From Antedon mediterranea (Eukaryota; Echinodermata; Crinoidea; Comatulida; Antedonidae), in the NCBI RefSeq assembly GCF_964355755.1, contig NC_092678.1:18446922-18510921 (forward strand): a DNA stretch of 64,000 nt, in the 5' to 3' direction. The notes below the pieces were generated by a model. The model saw only the letters and a program-made list of their open reading frames with translations, was not told the DNA's origin and did not search any database. This document shows, piece after piece, positions 13,811 to 26,039 of this stretch (positions are counted from its first letter, which is position 1; each line of letters opens with the position of its first letter). The position numbers were made by a program, and so were the translations under genes.

Positions 13811-13933
13811 GGTTAAGCTTGAGGACATACCTTTTAATTTGTTTAAATAAATCTTAATATTTATTGTCTATTTCGTGCCTAACTTACCTGGATAATCGAA
13901 ATATAAAATTTGTCTTTTTGTATCTCCTAATAG

Positions 13934-14096
13934 GTACGGTGATATGGTTCCAACAACGATCTTAGGAAAAATTGTAGGTGGTATGTGCTCACTATGCGGG
14001 GTGTTAGTGATAGCTTTACCCGTGCCTGTTATTGTCTCAAACTTCAGTCGAATTTATCACCAAAGCCAGAGAACAGATAAACGAAAAGCACAAAGA
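13934..14096 (+). CDS. KCND: Kv4/Shal potassium channel, exon with end of pore and S6
   Basis: This internal exon codes for part of an A-type voltage-gated potassium channel of the plasma membrane. After one base completing a Gly codon it reads YGDMVP, the end of the GYG selectivity filter, then the S6 helix with [14 protein letters not shown] (the PVP gate hinge), then [17 protein letters not shown] at the start of the cytoplasmic tail. The run [12 protein letters not shown] followed by a basic stretch is typical of Shal/Kv4 rather than Shaker, Shab or Shaw. The exon follows an AG acceptor at 13932-13933 and is followed by the donor GTAAGT at 14097. It is 163 bp: one base plus 54 codons. The upstream exon, which should hold the T1 domain, S1-S5 and the first half of the filter, is not found in the 13.9 kb upstream. 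Family assignment is firm; the vertebrate-style symbol is by homology only. Confidence 0.95.
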
Positions 14097-14369
14097 GTAA
14101 GTACACAATCGTTTTTTGAATCTTTAAATCAATAACATTATCGCTTTTTTTTATATGGTACCATTTTTGTGATGCATGTTTTCTTAAAATTTACCATGAA
14201 TTGTTTTTAAAGGGTTTTTAAATTGAAACATTGAAAATTTATGTCTAGCTAAACATATTTCAGCCCTTTCTCGCCAAAAAAATGTGGAATGACATATTAA
14301 GGTCTGTAAATATCTAACATAAAAATCAGAGTGAATATTTTTTCTTGTTTGATCTAAAAGTTCACTTTG

Positions 14370-14493
14370 CAGTGCTGTAGCCACGAAAAATAAAAGTGGT
14401 AAGGTGAAAAGGGAAGGGAATGACCAATCTGTGCGCTGGCCAAAGGGTTGTCTTGGTCATATTGAACCAACCATATTAGTGGCTACGGCCCTG
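14370..14493. mobile_element. Short MITE, GTAGCCAC family, copy 2
   Basis: Starts CAGTGCTGTAGCCACGA and ends TAGTGGCTACGGCCCTG, clear inverted termini of the hAT-like CAG...GTAGCCA type. The interior CAATCTGTGCGCTGGCC and AAGGGTTGTC match the other copies. Confidence 0.75.
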
Positions 14494-15597
14494 TTTTGTT
14501 TATCAATTGGGAGGCAATTCTTTTACGCATACACATTTCATGCAGTTTTGTTTGTATTTAGCCCATAACTAGTATTTTTACAGGCGTTCGTTCTTCTACA
14601 AAAGGGCAAAATGTTATCACCACCTAGGCTAGTTACATCTGTTTATCATTTCTTCCACTGATGATCTCTTGTTGAAGAGAGCACTTTTGAGGCAAAATGG
14701 TGATTCGTTGTTATTATACTGATTATAAAAGCAACATAATTTCTTAATTTAAAATTGCAGATTATTCTAAAAAATTTACGACAATATAATATTTTTATTC
14801 AATTGATATTCTTCAGAATTTAAGTCTTTGGGATTTGTATTTGATTAACACACTTTAATAATTTGCATGAAAAAGAAAGTACTGATTGAAATGTAATTCC
14901 AATTTTTTGACCCAGTTTTGATGAATAAGTTTGAATAATCTTCGACAAGGAAAATTTGTGTAAAGTGTGCAAGTGGCCAAGTGGTTTAAAGACAGTGGAA
15001 TCATGATCTAATAGCCATATTTTGGTTTGGGTTTGGTGGTAGTCTTCTTGGAGTCTTCTTGGATAAAGACTATATAAATCTGTTGAGACTTTTTAGGGGT
15101 TACCATGGTGTACTAGTTCACACACACACAGAGCCTCTGTGTTGGGAGCACTGATATGACGTGATCCTTCAAAGGAGTAGAAGCATGTAGTTGAAAAGTG
15201 TAACATAAAGTCCAGAACACCATGGACAATGATCGGAATTGTGCTACAAATGGAAATATATCATCAACATTATTATTATAAATTCAAACGCATATGTTTA
15301 AAAAAATATAGTTATTATTGTATAATAATTTTGACATGATCATGTTTGTATTTTAGTCCTTGTCAGTAGGTTACTTACAGTACGTAGTCCCGAAAATTCT
15401 GTTGCACTATCTGCTTCCTTTCTTTCATATACTCTCTTTAAAGTCACTCCATCCTCCCACCCTCAATCCACACCTGACCTCTGTGACCTTCTATTTATAC
15501 CATCCTTGCTAGAGTTTTCTCCTGTACTTCCACACACTAAATCAGCTTGAATCTCTAGAATACTTCCCTCCCCCCCCCCACCCCAAGATATACAGTA

Positions 15598-16553
15598 CAG
15601 TCGACCTTCTCATTTACACACTTCTCAATTACGAACCTTCTATTTTACGAACGCCGTTCGAACGATGACGTCATCAGTAATATTAATAAAACTTTTACGT
15701 ACCTACTAATTTATTATCTTCTTAATTTATTAAACTACCCCAAAACAATTATTTCATAAATAAAGCAAAGCTTATTAAAAAAGATCCACGATTTATTTCT
15801 AGTTTAAAAGTTGTCTATTCCTAGGCCGTTAGCTAGGCCGTTTAGCTAGGCCTAGGCCGTTTAGTCTAGGCCTAAGCTAGAGATCATCATCCCCACTGCT
15901 GGTGGAGTGCATGGAGAGCACCCTGCACGTGTTTTTGAAAAAAAACAAAGGTTGATCGCGAACTGCAAAAAAGGCTAGCTACGATGACCATACTATCAAT
16001 TTAGTTTGGTTTGTGCATGTGGTTACGATATAAAAAAACACTTGACTCTTATTTATTAACATTTTAAAACTTTGTTGTCAGTCGTTGCGTAGCCATTTTT
16101 CTGGGAATTCCATTTTACTTGCTGTCAAACGCCACACATACATAGTAGCTTAAAAATGTAAATATTTGCGGTCCAGAACGGATTTGATATTATTACTTTA
16201 GGAACAAGTTCGTAAATTACAGTTTGTGTCACAATATGCACAATAAAAAGTAAACGATGGAATTTTGGTACAGAGAATGTGTGTAACATAACAAAAAGCA
16301 GAAATATCAATCTTTTTGGCATTTAAGGTGTTAATTTACATGTTAAATCTAATAGTTTTATACTGTATTTTTAATACTGTTTGTTCTTTATAGTGTACTA
16401 TACACAGTAAGTTGTACATAGGGCATTTTGTTTGGACATGTTTTTACCACTGATTTAATAGAGGGCGCTTTTTTCCGAACCTTCTCATTTACGAACTATT
16501 TCATTTACGAACGCCTCTCAGACCAAGGGGTACGTAAATGAGAAGGTCGACTG
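15598..16553. mobile_element. Tigger/pogo-like non-autonomous element (MITE), 956 bp
   Basis: The ends are perfect 20-bp inverted repeats, CAGTCGACCTTCTCATTTAC, each flanked by TA (15596-15597 and 16554-16555). The CAG start, TA duplication and subterminal CATTTACGAACG words are typical of pogo/Tigger elements of the Tc1/mariner group. The interior carries GCTAGGCC clusters (15823-15885) and a TGACGTCA word (15666-15673). No transposase is visible; a 65-codon minus frame inside is not one. Confidence 0.85.
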
Positions 16554-17323
16554 TATATAAGATTGTATTATCAGTGCTTGGTTTTCCAGTTCATTTAAAT
16601 AATTTAATTTAGCCTGTATTGTTTATAGTGAAAAAATGAATCAAGTGAAGCAGAAATTATTGTATATTAATAATTAAATTATAAGCTAACTAATTCACAT
16701 TATTGCAAAATTGATGTAATCATAATGCGATATTGTTTATATATAGAAACAGAGACGTGTTTGATGAACTTTTATTTTTTTTATTATCACATAGATGAGG
16801 ACATTAAAATATAAGCCAAAAATGTTTAGCAATAGCCACTGTAGCGTGATTTATCACCGTTTATGGAATGGAGCCTCTGTTTTAACAGTTTTCAGTTCAA
16901 TGGTGGATTTCAGATGTTGTCTCGGACTTTTTATTTTGTCTTAAAGTCATAAGGAGAGGAGGATCGTACACACAAAATGTATATTTTTCATACATTTCGG
17001 TTATTATAAACTCCTATCCGTCTTAATAAAGTTTAAATTTATGTTGAAATAATACCTTTGTTCCAATTCACCCTAGTTATATAAATTCTCCATATTGTTC
17101 ATTTTTAGGTAGGTTAATACATTGATCTTTATTTAAGTAAGATAAAGAATTGGTTTTTTTAAAGACTATCATTTTTTTTTTATTTAACCAGAACAATTCA
17201 GAATATTTATTTTTGATATATTCATTATTTTTATCTAGATTGTTCAAAACCTGCTAGACTTTTTTTTTCAAAATAAATGAATAAAGGTTGAATTTAAATT
17301 TTTTTAAACATAGGTAGTTCTTA

Positions 17324-17790
17324 ATTAGTTTTGTTATGCATGCTACTGTAGCTACATTCAATAAATGATATTTCAAATTCGGTTAAAATATACCATTTTT
17401 GACACATGATTATTAAATTTAAATTTGAATAAATGAAGGATAAGAAATAATAAACTAAAATATAATATAAAATATAATTAACTGTGGAATAGCAAATTTT
17501 CAAAAAAATATTAAAAGGTATTAGTTTTGTTATGCATGCTACTGTAGCTACATTCAATAAATGATATTTCAAATTCGGTTAAAATATACCATTTTTGACA
17601 CATGATTATTAAATTTAAATTTGAATAAATGAAGTATATAAGAAATAATAAACTCAAATATAAGGAACAAACTGCGGAATAGCTAATTTTCAAACAAAAT
17701 AATAAAAGAATTACTTTCATATGCACTGCAGTGCCATTAAATTGATGTCATTTCAAATTCTGTTAAATACCATTTAAACCCAATTTTCAG
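17324..17790 (+). repeat. 196-bp tandem duplication plus diverged third unit
   Basis: 17324 and 17520 both start ATTAGTTTTGTTATGCATGC and stay nearly identical for over 110 bp; a third, diverged unit begins near 17716 (CATATGCACTGCAG). Two minus-strand frames of 71-83 codons share the same peptide because they are the same repeat. Confidence 0.85.
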
Positions 17791-18239
17791 AAGTGGTTGT
17801 TAATTTACAATGTGTATCTGAACATGAATGTTAATCATTAAAGGTCACAATAGGTAGTGTACAACTAGATCAATCAATTGACTATGCTAATAAGACAAGT
17901 CAACCAATATATTATATTGATTTTGCATACGTTTACATATTAATATTATGGTATGAAGTTTAAATGAAGTATTTAGTAATAAAGTAAAAGAAATCAAATA
18001 GATAGTACATAATCTGTTTTGGCAGATTCCTTCCTGTTCGGATAAAATGTAAATTTCTATAATTTGTTCACGGACAGTATTTTCAACAGTATTTTTAATA
18101 TTAGCCTATTTATAGTATTGTAACATTGGCCTATAGCGTTTTTACAATTTGATGTATTTTTCTTTGTAGTTTTATTGTCTCTATTCCAAGCAAAGTGATT
18201 TTTTTCATTTTCACCAATTTTGTTTTTATTTGGACCATT

Positions 18240-18475
18240 AACATTTTGTTTATTTTCGCTATATGTAAGACGATAATGTAATTTTTAAATAGTTTACATT
18301 TTTAACAGTTTTTTTATTTTTAACTTTTTATCTTGTATTTTAATCTGTTATAATACTGCACGTTTTAAATTGTTGCATTTTTATGTTGGTTTTTTATTGT
18401 TGTTTTAATCTACCAAGCAAAGTGAATTTCCATTTTTATGGACAAATAAATTTCTTGAATCTTGAATCTATATAA
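18240..18475 (+). mobile_element. Truncated LINE 3' end, same family as 29331-29878
   Basis: Holds only the 3' untranslated part: TAAGACGATAATG, TATAATACTGCACG, ACCAAGCAAAGTGAATTT and ATGGACAAATAAATTTCTTG, ending in TTGAATC units. No coding part is kept. Confidence 0.7.
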
Positions 18476-19404
18476 ATCTATCTATTATTACTATTATTAT
18501 TTTGAATCCTGAATTTGTCCGAGATTTTTCGGTAATGTCAAGTGTGCCAAGGAAATAGATGGTACTACAATGAAACTTTCATTTCAATATTGAACACAAA
18601 TAATATTAAAAATTCAAAGCAAAGTAAAACTGACTGGGAGAGGAACTCGAACAAGTTGGTTGCTTAAAATATGTATACCACATTTAAAGAAAGATGAAAA
18701 AATGTTTATTATTCCCAAACTGGAGAGTGCTGATTACACCAGAGAGTTCAATAGCAAGGCAGGGATATAAAGTAGCATGTGATAAAATTGGATCAAATTT
18801 ACAGTAGTATAAAATATCAATCATAAAAAAACGCTATTTTTAAAAAAAGTATTAAACAACATCTTTTTACAAATTATTTATTGTCCTCGTGTCTAACTTT
18901 TAATCTGTTAAGATAAGATAAGATAGTCAGTTGTTTTCACTTAAGTTTCTGTGAATGTTTTGTGTCATTTTGAAGCTGTGAAAATGCTTCCTGAATTATC
19001 TTTATTTTTGTTGGGGTTTTTTAAATGGATATTTCATGGCCTTTTTTTTTTTGTATCACTTGAAACATTTGCATTTGGCATTATATATAGAATTATTGTT
19101 AGTACTTGTCTCTGGCAATCATTGTATTTATGTGTTTATAGTTATTTTTATATTAGAAAATGTTTTTTTTTTCATTATTATTTTTGAAAATACAATTAGA
19201 TGACAGGTGTTTTAAATGTTAAACTAAATTTGTCTTAATGTTTATAGTTTCAATAATTATAGCCATAAAATCATAAATTACCAAAGTATAAAAAAAAAAT
19301 CTAAAAAATAATTATTGCGGTTTAGTAATCAAGTATATAGCAATAACCTCATAATGGTATAACTTGTTATATAACATAGTTGTTACTATTCTTGCCTGCT
19401 AATC

Positions 19405-19850
19405 AAATGTCCCGGAAACATATAGATAAAAAGTGGAAGTTCCTTTTATTATATCCCTAAAAAGCCTCTGGAAAAAGTGAAGATTAACTTTCCTAAATGA
19501 TTCTGACTGTATCAATTTAATTGATAAACTAAAGATTTTTAAAATATTGGAAAAAATGAAATTTCCAAATATCTTGGAAACACGAATGGAAAAATGTAAA
19601 TTCCTTTTATCATACCCATAGAGGAAACCCCTCAGTGAACATTAATTTTCTTGAAATAATTATGACTGTATAAATATAAATATGAACCAAGATTAATAAT
19701 TTAGAATAAAAAGTAAAGATATTTGAACAAAGAAAAATGTAAATTTAACAAATATCAAAGAAACATAGATAAAAAAAAGTAGAAACATTGATGTTGATCA
19801 TATCTGTAAAAAGCTTCTAGAGAAAGCAAAGATTAATGTATAAATTTAAA
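19405..19850 (+). repeat. Diverged tandem repeat, about 165-175 bp, three units
   Basis: Units near 19410, 19575 and 19745 share GAAACATAGATAAAAA, a TTCCTTTTAT-ATA-CC block, AAGCCTCT-GA-AAAG and a TGACTGTAT-AATT block. Confidence 0.65.
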
Positions 19851-21114
19851 TGATAAACTGATTTTATTGCAAATTTAATATTACAAATTAATGCACATAT
19901 TGCATAACCATATTAGATAGGCTTGCTATCCGCTTGTAAATTATATTAATTAAGCTTTAAACAAATTAGTTAATAGTTTGTAGGCGGTATTAAGACCAAT
20001 AATAGGCTACAATTGCACAAACAAACCCATTACCTTTTTTTTCTCTTTGTTAAATGAGCGGACGTGAATCTGTAAAGATGAAATTTGTACTGTAATCCAC
20101 ACTCCCGACTTGTTGACTTTGTTTATAGTGTTCAATCAGGGACGTACCGTGAAATCCGAGGGGTTGAAACGGCAGCACTTGATGATGTGTTAGAACTGAA
20201 ATAATCATGACTTTGTTATAAATCTTTTTTGTCCATTTTCAAAAGGGCACATCCCTTCAAGGGGAAGTGGTACTGCACCTATGGACACGTTCCTTTTGTA
20301 CACCCTATTCATTTTTAATAATTAGACAGAATGTTTCTACATGGGTATTGAAAACATTATCAAGTTAATTCATGCAGGATGTATTTAAAATAAAAATACT
20401 ACTGAACTATTTATCCATAGTGGAAATATAATTTTTTCATCATTAGTTTCCTCTGGTATTGTATCTAAAGTAAAGTATCCTAGGCAAAATACATTAGAGG
20501 CATATAGTACATAACACACACTATAACCGTAACATATTACAGCCATCACATGTGATACATATGTGACACTGTATTTCTGAATTTGATACTGGCATTGTGG
20601 AGACACATTGCAGAGAATCCGGTTCTTGGTTCTTATTAGTCCTATGTATTCTCCAGAACTGGAATATGCTATAACATTTCAGAATCATTTTTCAAACATC
20701 TAACTACAATATTTTTTGTTTAGTGCATAGATTGCTTTACATAAGATTTTTAATTATAGTTTGTATTTTATGTGTTACATGTGTTCATTGTGTAAGCCAT
20801 TGTAAAATTATACATGTTGGTAAAAGTTCCAGTTGTTAGTTTAGCTTTAATTTGATATTTATTGTCAACATTTTAATGAATGCGTGGGTGGTACTATATA
20901 CGTATAGCATTTGTTTAATGTCGAAGGCCTTTCCTTTAATGTTTTTAAATGTAAAAGGTTTTTTTTTTCGGTGGAATAGAATCCTGTCTCGGATATGTAC
21001 TCATTATTTGATCAACTGTTGATACTGAGGTCTAGGCATTTATCAGTCTTTTTACTTTGGTCTTTATTGGATCTATTATTTTACACTTATTTACATTGCT
21101 TATTACAATTTATT

Positions 21115-21460
21115 CACTCTAAATATAATTTATTCACTCCACAAAATTGATTTCACTCCATTCAATTTGTTCACCTCACTCTATGTATTCACCCCTCTCA
21201 ATGTATTCACCCCACTCATTTTATTCACTCCACTTAATTTATTCACTCCACTCAATATATTTACTCAGTTCAATTTGTTCAATCTAATTATAATTTATTC
21301 ACTCCATAAAATTGATTCACTCCATTCAATTTGTTCACTCCACTCAATGTATACATCCCACTGAATTTATTCACTCCACTCAATTTATTCACTCAGTTCA
21401 ATTTGTTCACTCCACTCAATTTATTCACTCCACTCAATTTATTCACTTCACTCAATTTTC
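21115..21460 (+). repeat. 18-bp minisatellite
   Basis: About eighteen units of TTCACTCCACTCAATTTA with variants. Overlapping open frames in two phases result from the 18-bp (six-codon) period. Confidence 0.9.
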
Positions 21461-21934
21461 CAGTGAATTTATATATAAACTATTTTTGTGTCAACTTTGT
21501 TTACACTTTATAGATAAAATTTAATTAAAGATTGTCATCTATGAATTAATTTTGTTTATCACTTCATACATCAATTGTAAAACTGTACTTTGTAGTGCCC
21601 TTGGTCTACTGATTCTACAGATATTGAATATAGAAATACATGCAATTTAATATCAAGTGTTAAGCACGCATAATAATTTAATATCTAAGTACAGTACAAC
21701 TGAATTTCATGGTTTAGTTTACAGAAAAATATTAGTTGATAGAATAAAAGATATTATGAATAAATTCCTACTTTTACTTTATACAATACTTTATACCTTC
21801 AAGTTAGTTTCATCAAACAGTTGTTATGGTTTCATGTACCAATTATTTCTAACTTACCTGGTTAGGTCATCAACCTACCTAGGCCAATAAACAGGGCCTG
21901 AAAGGGCTCAACATGTCCCCTTCAGCAGACCCTC

Positions 21935-22400
21935 TTTTTATGAAGCTGTCCTGTTAATAAGAAGCTGTCCTGTTAACAAGATTAACCAGTTTATAAGAAG
22001 CTGACAAGTTTTAAGAAGCTGACCAGTTTATTCAAAGATTGCCTGTTGAAGAAGCTGACCAGTTTATAAGAAGCTTACTAGTTTATTCAAAGATTGCCTG
22101 TTGAAGAAGCTGACCATTTTATAAGGAGCTGACCAGTTTTAAGAAACTGACCAGTTTTAAGAAGCTGACCAGTTTATAAGAAGCTGACCAGTTTATAAGA
22201 AGCTGACCAGTTTTAAGAAGCTGACCAGTTTTAAGAAGCTGACCAGTTTTAAGAAGCTGACCAGTTTATAAAAAGATGGCCTGTTTAGGAAGCTGACAAG
22301 TTTATAAGAAGCTGACCCGTTTTAAGAAGCTGAACACCTGTTTACAAGCAGCCGACCAGGTTATAAGCAGGTGACCTGTTTATAAGAAGCTGACTTGTTT
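21935..22400 (+). repeat. 18-19-bp minisatellite
   Basis: Over twenty units of GAAGCTGACCAGTTTTAA or GAAGCTGACCAGTTTATAA. The same unit reappears at 24345-24470 and 24655-24695. Confidence 0.9.
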
Positions 22401-22404
22401 AAAA

Positions 22405-24648
22405 GAATTAATAATGGAGTTGTAATTATGTTCCACTGTATCCTCAAACCATACAATAATTAGCATCAATTCTGTCAACCACACTCTTGGTACAAGGCAC
22501 TCGGTCTAATACGACTGTGTTCTTCTTTCCGATACTAAACCTGGATGGTCTTTTTCTACTGGTTCCTCCATAATTTCAATTATAATCTGATAAAATAAGA
22601 GGCATCATTAACATCATCAATTACACCTCTCTTCTTGTTACATGATCAACGCAAATACAATTTTAAGCCATTTCCTCTGTGTCTGGCAGGATGGTTTGTA
22701 TTGTGGCCTGTGTAATTTCTTTTAAAACATTTTTGATTCATGTAGATTTTGGTCTTCCTCTTGGTCTTTTGCATATATTTGTTTTTACCCATTGATGGGC
22801 AGATCCAAGGGTAGCACTTGGGCATGTATGCCATCCTTATGAAATTCCTATTTTCTATATCTATTTTTGACAGACTGTTAATATTATTTAGCACTCTCCC
22901 GTTTGTAAAGCATAGGTCCGATCTAAAGTTATTGTTATTTAGTAGCTTTTTAATTTCAAGTATACCTTTTTGAACAGTTCTTATTGTTTCCTTATTGACT
23001 TTTTCCATCAAGATTTTCTTGTACATTGTGATACAGTGGATGTTATATTCAATTCTATGGAATAAATTAGTAGAAGTATATTTAATTTATACAACATACT
23101 TTTTGAGAGACGGATAAGAATTATAGTTATATTTTGTTGAAACGCTAACAAAATGTATACCATATTTTGTCCACATGTTATGTAACGACACAGCATTTTT
23201 ATTACGATTTAACTTGATATTTTGACTTTGAAGATTAAATTTAGAAAAAACGCAATATTGGATTACCTGCAGTTATTCATGTTTCATAAATTCTTACCTT
23301 TTATAGACATAAATTTAATATATACATATAAATTTATGTTGTTCGTGTACACTGTATTTCCTTTCTGAACTTTATATACATTTATACTCACTAGGGATCA
23401 TGTGAAAACTATTATAATGTAGTTACTGCAGTAACTACATTTTCTACTGCATTAAAGTATGATTTTTTTGTCAATGTGGACATTTATTAGACAGTCACTG
23501 CAATAAACCATGTGTGTGTGTGAATAGTAAAAAATATTGGTATTTAAATAATTGCAATAAGGCCCATTCACACTAGGACGATCGATCGACGATAAATATA
23601 TAAGCATGCATTTTTTTTAAACATAAAACAAAAGAAATTAGAAAGGGTTTCGTTCTAGGACTATAGGATAATCATTTATGCTGTCTTTGATAAAAATAAT
23701 ATTTTTAAAATTCCAATCAAATGACGTCATGATACCTAAAAACAATAAAATCGTTGTATTGTCACGATATTATTCTCTTACTAATCATGACGTCATTTGA
23801 TTGGACATGTGAAAATATAATTTTCATCAAAGGAAGCATAGATGGTCATTCTATAGTTCTAGAATGAAAAGGTTTTATATTTCTTTTATTTTATGTATGA
23901 AAAATGCAAATTATTGTCTATTATCGTCGATCGTTATCGTCCTAGTGTGAATGGGCCTTTAAATAGGTAAATAAGAGTAAATAAAATGTAGAAACTGCAG
24001 TAGAATGATTTTAACATGGTTCCACAAATCATGAAATCTCTTTAAAATAGTGTTATATAATAATATCTACTCCAATTTTAAATTTCTGTTTCAACTAGTA
24101 GCAACATCAAATTACAATTAAGACTAAGATTAATATATTATAATAATAATAAAAATGATTGCATAACATTTTAAAAAAATGATTTCCCTCTTTGGCTTGA
24201 TATATAACACACTTTCAAAATATTAATTATAACTTCCAATTATTAAAGTGTCTTTAATTCCAGACATAAAATACAAGTTTTAATACGAGAATGATGCATT
24301 GAGTATTGTATACAGTATGTTTTTGTTGCCAAAATATGTTTAAAAAGCTGATCAGTTTATTAAGCTGTACTGTTTATAAGGAGCTGACTAGTTTATAAGA
24401 AGCTGATCCGTTTATAAGAAGTTGACTAGTTTATAAGAAGCAGACTAGTTTATAAGAAGATGACTTGTTTATATGAATTAATAATGCAGTTTGGAATTAT
24501 TTTCCACTGTACCCTCAAACTATAAAATATTTTGCATCAGTTCTGTCAACCACACTCTTGGTACAAGGCACTCGATCTAATACGACCGTGCTCTTCTTTC
24601 CGATACTAAACCTGGATGGTCTTTTATTATTGGTTCCTCCATAATTTA
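22405..24648 (+). repeat. Duplicated block, copies 22405-22577 and 24475-24648
   Basis: The copies share GAATTAATAATG, CTGTCAACCACACTCTTGGT, ACAAGGCACTCG, CTTTCCGATACTAAACCTGG and GGTTCCTCCATAATTT, about 90% alike by eye, 2,070 bp apart. Both directly follow a GAAGCTGAC minisatellite, so array and flank were copied together. Confidence 0.85.
23559..23959. mobile_element. Near-perfect palindromic MITE, 401 bp
   Basis: The two halves are reverse complements over about 170 bp each, starting with GGCCCATTCACACTAGGACG and continuing through AAACATAAAA and CAATCAAATGACGTCATGAT to a short centre near 23755. The transcript could form one long hairpin. Both arms carry TGACGTCA (23722-23729, 23788-23795). 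I find no clear target-site duplication. Confidence 0.85.
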
Positions 24649-25489
24649 ACATAGAAGACGTTAATAAGAAGCTGACCTGTTATTAAAAAGCTGACTTCTT
24701 TATATATTTATTTTCTATATTTTATTTAAAAATATATTTTTAAAATATAGCTTTAGTGAGTGTTATAAGTTTCTGGAAGCACAGTTTAGCAATAGTTGTT
24801 CGAATATGAAACAATATTATATAGTATAATGAAAAGCATGTTTGAAATATATTGTTAAATATGAACTAAAGTGCCTCAGTGCTTATCTAAGAAACATGTT
24901 TAACTGCATTTAAAAACATGCTATGCTATTCAAAATAACATTCAATAATTAAGTCTGTACTATTAACCAAACAAAGTTTAAGGAAATATAAAGGTAATGA
25001 AGAAAATGAAAAGATTCAATGATTTTTTTTTGTGAGAGATTTGGTGTGAGTGTTGTGCAAGAAGGCAAACACTTTTTCTTGATACATTTGTAGAAGATTT
25101 ATCATGTCATAAACATTTATTTTATTTGTAGTTGGAAGACTAAGTCCTAATTTCAGTCGTACAATGTGTTATGTGTTACTCTTATTTTGAACATATTGCT
25201 TGGTGAAATTTAAATTTGTTTTTATTTGTCTGTTTAGGGTTGACCAACTATCATGTGTTTAGCACCTGTTAGATCTTTCTTTACCTTTCATATTTGTTTG
25301 TTTTGTGTTTAGATGAAAAATTGAGTACATAAAAAGAATAAATATTGTCATAATCATGAACTAACCTTTAATATTTCATATTTCAATTCCAAATTTATTT
25401 TCTCTCTTCTGGCTTGCGAGCTTAATCGACTCTTTAGAATTCCAAGACATTTTTTTTAACAAATAAGTGGAACGAAATTTGATCGATTA

Positions 25490-25650
25490 AAGGAGCTGGA
25501 GCTTGGTGGTGTAGTGGAGCTGTAACTTGGTGGTTAACCTGCTTTTCTTCCAATCCAAAGATCCAGGGTTTAATCCTCACCTAGTTCCAGATTCTACGAC
25601 TCTTTCAACTCCACTTCCTAACCCTCAAATGAGACTTAGTTTCTAAACAT
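25490..25650 (+). repeat. tRNA-derived SINE copy
   Basis: Contains GGAGCTGTAACTTGGTGGTT, then CCAGGGTTTAATCCTC (degenerate B box) and a body TACGACTCTTTCAACTCC. The head also shows a partial repeat, GGAGCTTGGTGG. Homologous to the SINE at 57119. Confidence 0.6.
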
Positions 25651-26039
25651 GATAAATTGTAATAACAAAATAGTTTATCCATCCTGTAATTGGCAACTTG
25701 CTGTTGAGTGCATATGGAATAACAAAATAAAAGTTGTATAAACTTTTTATAGAAAATATATAATCACAGATACTTATTGTTCATTTATTTTAAATTCTAT
25801 TTGTTTTCTTTCCTTCAACCCTCCAGCATCTTAAGGTATGTTTACTGTCTTGAATGTTCAATATTCCTTTTTTTTTCTGCTTGCTTTTGTCATTGTTGGT
25901 TTCCATTACGATAAATTTATAATTGAAAAGTTCAGACATTCAGTAAAAATTAAAATTAAACTAAAAAGTGATTGACTAAATGCCCCCATATTTTTTAAGT
26001 AGTTCTGAATATAAAGCACCTCTCTTTAAGTTTTTCTTT

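Larger units (their letters stand above)
1..13933 (+). other. Upstream intron (or 5' flank plus intron) of the Kv4 gene, repeat content
   Basis: No exon is recognised here. The segment holds a SINE-like copy (1855-2015), a dispersed palindrome TTACTGCAGTAAC near 3050, three-copy-family MITE copy one (5753-5913), a TTAA-flanked MITE (6388-7013), a ~136-bp tandem duplication (8340-8565), a minus-strand LINE tail (9118-9210), a minisatellite (10310-10935), a hAT-like element with an 88-bp core (12059-12454), a 17-bp minisatellite (13150-13422) and a second SINE-like copy (13630-13810). The rest is AT-rich sequence in which I see nothing. Intron status is certain only for the part adjoining 13933. 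Confidence 0.7.

Noticed and set aside
20136-20290. Possible hAT-like MITE starting CAGGGACGTACC
   Set aside because: The other end (GTACTGCACCTATG) matches too weakly and no flanking duplication or second copy is seen.
21115-22400. CRISPR-like direct repeats
   Set aside because: Units are contiguous 18-19-bp minisatellites without spacers, in an animal intron.
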